Source: Pelagibacterium halotolerans B2 (GTDB lineage: Bacteria; Pseudomonadota; Alphaproteobacteria; Rhizobiales; Devosiaceae). Taken from it: a stretch of DNA of 64,000 nucleotides. The notes beneath the pieces were generated by a model, which saw only the letters and a program-made list of their open reading frames with translations, was not told the origin of the DNA and did no database searches. The stretch is taken from contig NC_016078.1 in NCBI RefSeq assembly GCF_000230555.1, positions 2,356,001 through 2,420,000 on the forward strand. The letters run 5' to 3'. Below, one piece after another: positions 62,284 through 64,000 of this stretch. Made by a program: the position numbers and the translations under genes. Position 1 is the stretch's first letter; each line of letters opens with the position of its first letter.

Positions 62284-64000
62284 TTACCGGCCGCTTCAGC
62301 CGGCGCCTCTTCCGCCTCCGGCTCCGCGTCTGCCGACGCCTCGGCGTCGAGTTCAGCCCAGGCGGCCATGACATCGGCAAAGATCGCGTCACCGTCCTCG
62401 CCCTTTTCAAGCGTCAGGATGGCGCGGCGGCCCGTGCCATAGACCATGGCCAGATCCACCCACTCGCGGTTCTCGAGCAGGTTGAGATTGTTCTCGACAT
62501 CGATATCGCTGGCGCTCGACAGCGCGAACAGGAACGAATTGCCCACAATCCGCGCCGACGCACCCGTCAGCGGTTGCCCCTGCACCAATTCCTCGTTCTT
62601 GAGCAGCACGCCTGGCAGGTTGGCGATCGAGCCACCAACAAAGCTTTCGGCGACCGTGAAATCGACTTCCATGAGATGGCTGGCCGGCAGGTTGGCGTCG
62701 GCATTGCGGCGCAACAGGACATCCACATCCAGATTGCGCGCAGGTATGGAGGCTTCGGCGATAATCGTGGGGTGGCCCAACTCATCGGTCCCGCGCGACC
62801 ATTCCACACTGCCTGTATAGGGCACCGCTCCTGCAGCGCCGCCGGTCTGTTCCTCGAGCAGCAGCGATTGGGGTCCATCGGTGGTGATTTCGACCCCCGG
62901 CTCCGACTCACTGTCACCGTCGGGGCTGACAGGTGTACCCGCCTCGGCCGGCAGCCGGTCCTCGAAGGTCGCTTCGGGTTCGCTCGGCGCTGTCGAGGGA
63001 GTTTCGGTTTCCGTGAAAGGCAACTCCTCTCCCGGCATCGGAGACCCGGACACCTCACCACCCGCGCTCGGCACTTCAGGCGTGGTATTGACCGCGGCGG
63101 GCACCTCGGTCTGAGCGTCCGTCGATGCAGGTTCCTCGGGCACCTCGGCGTCGGCGACCTCGGTCGTTTCCGGCGTCTGGTTCTGGGCAAAGAGCGCGTT
63201 CAGGTCGATAAAGCCCTCGCGCCAGGCCCAGTATCCGCCCAATCCGCCACCACCCAGAAGCAGTATCGAAATCAAAAGAAAGATCGTGAACGCGCCAAAC
63301 CCGCCACGACTGTCGCCATTTTCTGCGTCCGCGCTTTCCTGATCGTCCTCGGCGGCGATGGGCTCATGGGCGTCATCGGTCGCTGTGGCCTCCCCGCGCG
63401 CTTCGCGATCGAGCGCGGCAATCGCCCTGTCTATCGCAACTTGGGCATCCGAAACCTCCGGACGCGCCAGGATGCCCGGTTCAAGATCGACTTCACGGAC
63501 GCTCGACATCGCCGGCTCCGCCTTTGACACCGGCTCATGCGTGCCACTCAGGGGACGCCCATGCAGGTCGACCAACGGCGCGCTGCTCCGCGGTTGCGCA
63601 TCGGCCTCCGAGATTATGAAGTGCTTTTCGTCGGCCCGGGGCGCTTCGTGCTCTTCCGGTTCGGTCGCGGGTGCGAAAGGAGCGATAACCCCTTGTGCGT
63701 CCGGCCCGTCTGCCGTCGGCTCCATCTGATCGGCGTCGAGCGAAGCCCTTTCGGCCGAAGCAATGATGTCCTCGATCGAACCGGGCCTGAACGATGCCGG
63801 CTCGTTCTCTGGCTCGACCTCCGGAACGATCTCGCCGGCACCGCTCTCCTCTATGGGCGCGGCATCGTCGACCGGCTCGAAAACCGGCTTCTGTTCGAGC
63901 GAAAGCCGGTCTTCCTCCAAGGCGTCGGCTTCCGCCGCCTCCTCGGGAAGGTAGGGCTCTGCCGGTTCCGGCTCATCGATCCGCGGTTCGGCCGGTTCGG
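62280..64000 (-). CDS. Acidic Pro/Glu-rich single-pass membrane protein, partial at right edge
   Basis: The reading frame continues past 64000, so the N-terminus is outside the window; at least 573 residues are seen. A long acidic N-terminal part rich in Glu, Pro, Ala and Asp, one transmembrane helix (AFTIFLLISILLLGGGGLGG), a Pro/Glu/Ser-rich linker and a C-terminal domain with a mixed beta pattern (VEWSRGTDELGHPTIIAEAS, ILTLEKGEDGDAIF). No named family is recognised. Widespread layout in related bacteria, possibly an envelope protein. Confidence 0.7.
   Translation of the reverse strand, partial: EPAEPRIDEPEPAEPYLPEEAAEADALEEDRLSLEQKPVFEPVDDAAPIEESGAGEIVPEVEPENEPASFRPGSIEDIIASAERASLDADQMEPTADGPDAQGVIAPFAPATEPEEHEAPRADEKHFIISEADAQPRSSAPLVDLHGRPLSGTHEPVSKAEPAMSSVREVDLEPGILARPEVSDAQVAIDRAIAALDREARGEATATDDAHEPIAAEDDQESADAENGDSRGGFGAFTIFLLISILLLGGGGLGGYWAWREGFIDLNALFAQNQTPETTEVADAEVPEEPASTDAQTEVPAAVNTTPEVPSAGGEVSGSPMPGEELPFTETETPSTAPSEPEATFEDRLPAEAGTPVSPDGDSESEPGVEITTDGPQSLLLEEQTGGAAGAVPYTGSVEWSRGTDELGHPTIIAEASIPARNLDVDVLLRRNADANLPASHLMEVDFTVAESFVGGSIANLPGVLLKNEELVQGQPLTGASARIVGNSFLFALSSASDIDVENNLNLLENREWVDLAMVYGTGRRAILTLEKGEDGDAIFADVMAAWAELDAEASADAEPEAEEAPAEAAGN

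Noticed and set aside
1..64000. CRISPR arrays, prophage, insertion sequences or integron
   Set aside because: No regular spaced direct repeats, transposase, integrase or phage structural genes seen on either strand.

Overview
The window looks like chromosomal DNA of a flagellated alphaproteobacterium of the order Hyphomicrobiales (Rhizobiales), most like a Devosia/Pelagibacterium-type lineage. Direct support is high GC, the alphaproteobacterial cell-cycle proteins CtrA, ChpT and SciP, the envelope protein EipA (DUF1134), an RpoH-type sigma factor, and a flagellar cluster containing FlbD. The genus-level guess is inference. I see no prophage, insertion sequence, CRISPR array or replication origin. 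The left ~27 kb is accessory metabolism and transport. The rest is mostly conserved core.

Left part (1-25.3 kb). After a DMT-family exporter comes a compact nine-gene minus-strand catabolic and uptake locus (9540 down to 1436): LysR regulator, two tandem TctC-type solute receptors, GST-like protein, carboxymuconolactone-decarboxylase-family protein, LigI-like amidohydrolase, SDR dehydrogenase, TctB and TctA. Next is a decaying minus-strand locus (14309 down to 10085): TetR regulator, a BMP-type solute receptor broken by two frameshifts, an isochorismatase-like hydrolase that ends just after its catalytic cysteine, and a gamma-glutamyltransferase-family enzyme. A plus-strand TRAP locus follows (RpiR regulator, DctP, DctQ, DctM, Asp/Glu-racemase-like protein lacking the second cysteine). 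Then comes a cyanate module: a PAS sigma-54 activator divergent from a CmpA/NrtA-type receptor, permease, ATPase and cyanase, with a good -24/-12 promoter and clustered TCGTAA dyads between them.

Middle (25.6-31.7 kb): tRNA-Met(CAT), a UdgX-type uracil-DNA glycosylase whose natural start is out of frame by one unit of a CAAG repeat, a glyoxalase-family dioxygenase, an ECF sigma factor followed by a membrane-anchored VWA protein, a small membrane protein, and mnmA.

Flagella and cell cycle (32-52.5 kb): fliK-flgD behind a sigma-54 promoter, sciP and fliF-fliG-fliH-fliN-flbD-flhA behind candidate CtrA boxes, a zinc metallopeptidase, a DAACS symporter, a coiled-coil membrane protein, eipA, a YHS-domain protein, chpT, a single-domain response regulator, a DUF2189 protein with a structured leader, then ctrA divergent from fliI-fliJ. 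CtrA boxes on early genes, FlbD encoded among them and a sigma-54 promoter on fliK match the Caulobacter-type flagellar hierarchy.

Right end (52.5-64 kb): MmcQ/YjbR protein, sdaA, a small membrane protein whose start codon overlaps that of the divergent RluD-family pseudouridine synthase, rpoH, a CorC/HlyC-family protein, thiN, and a TPP riboswitch ahead of thiBPQ. An acidic single-pass membrane protein runs off the right edge.
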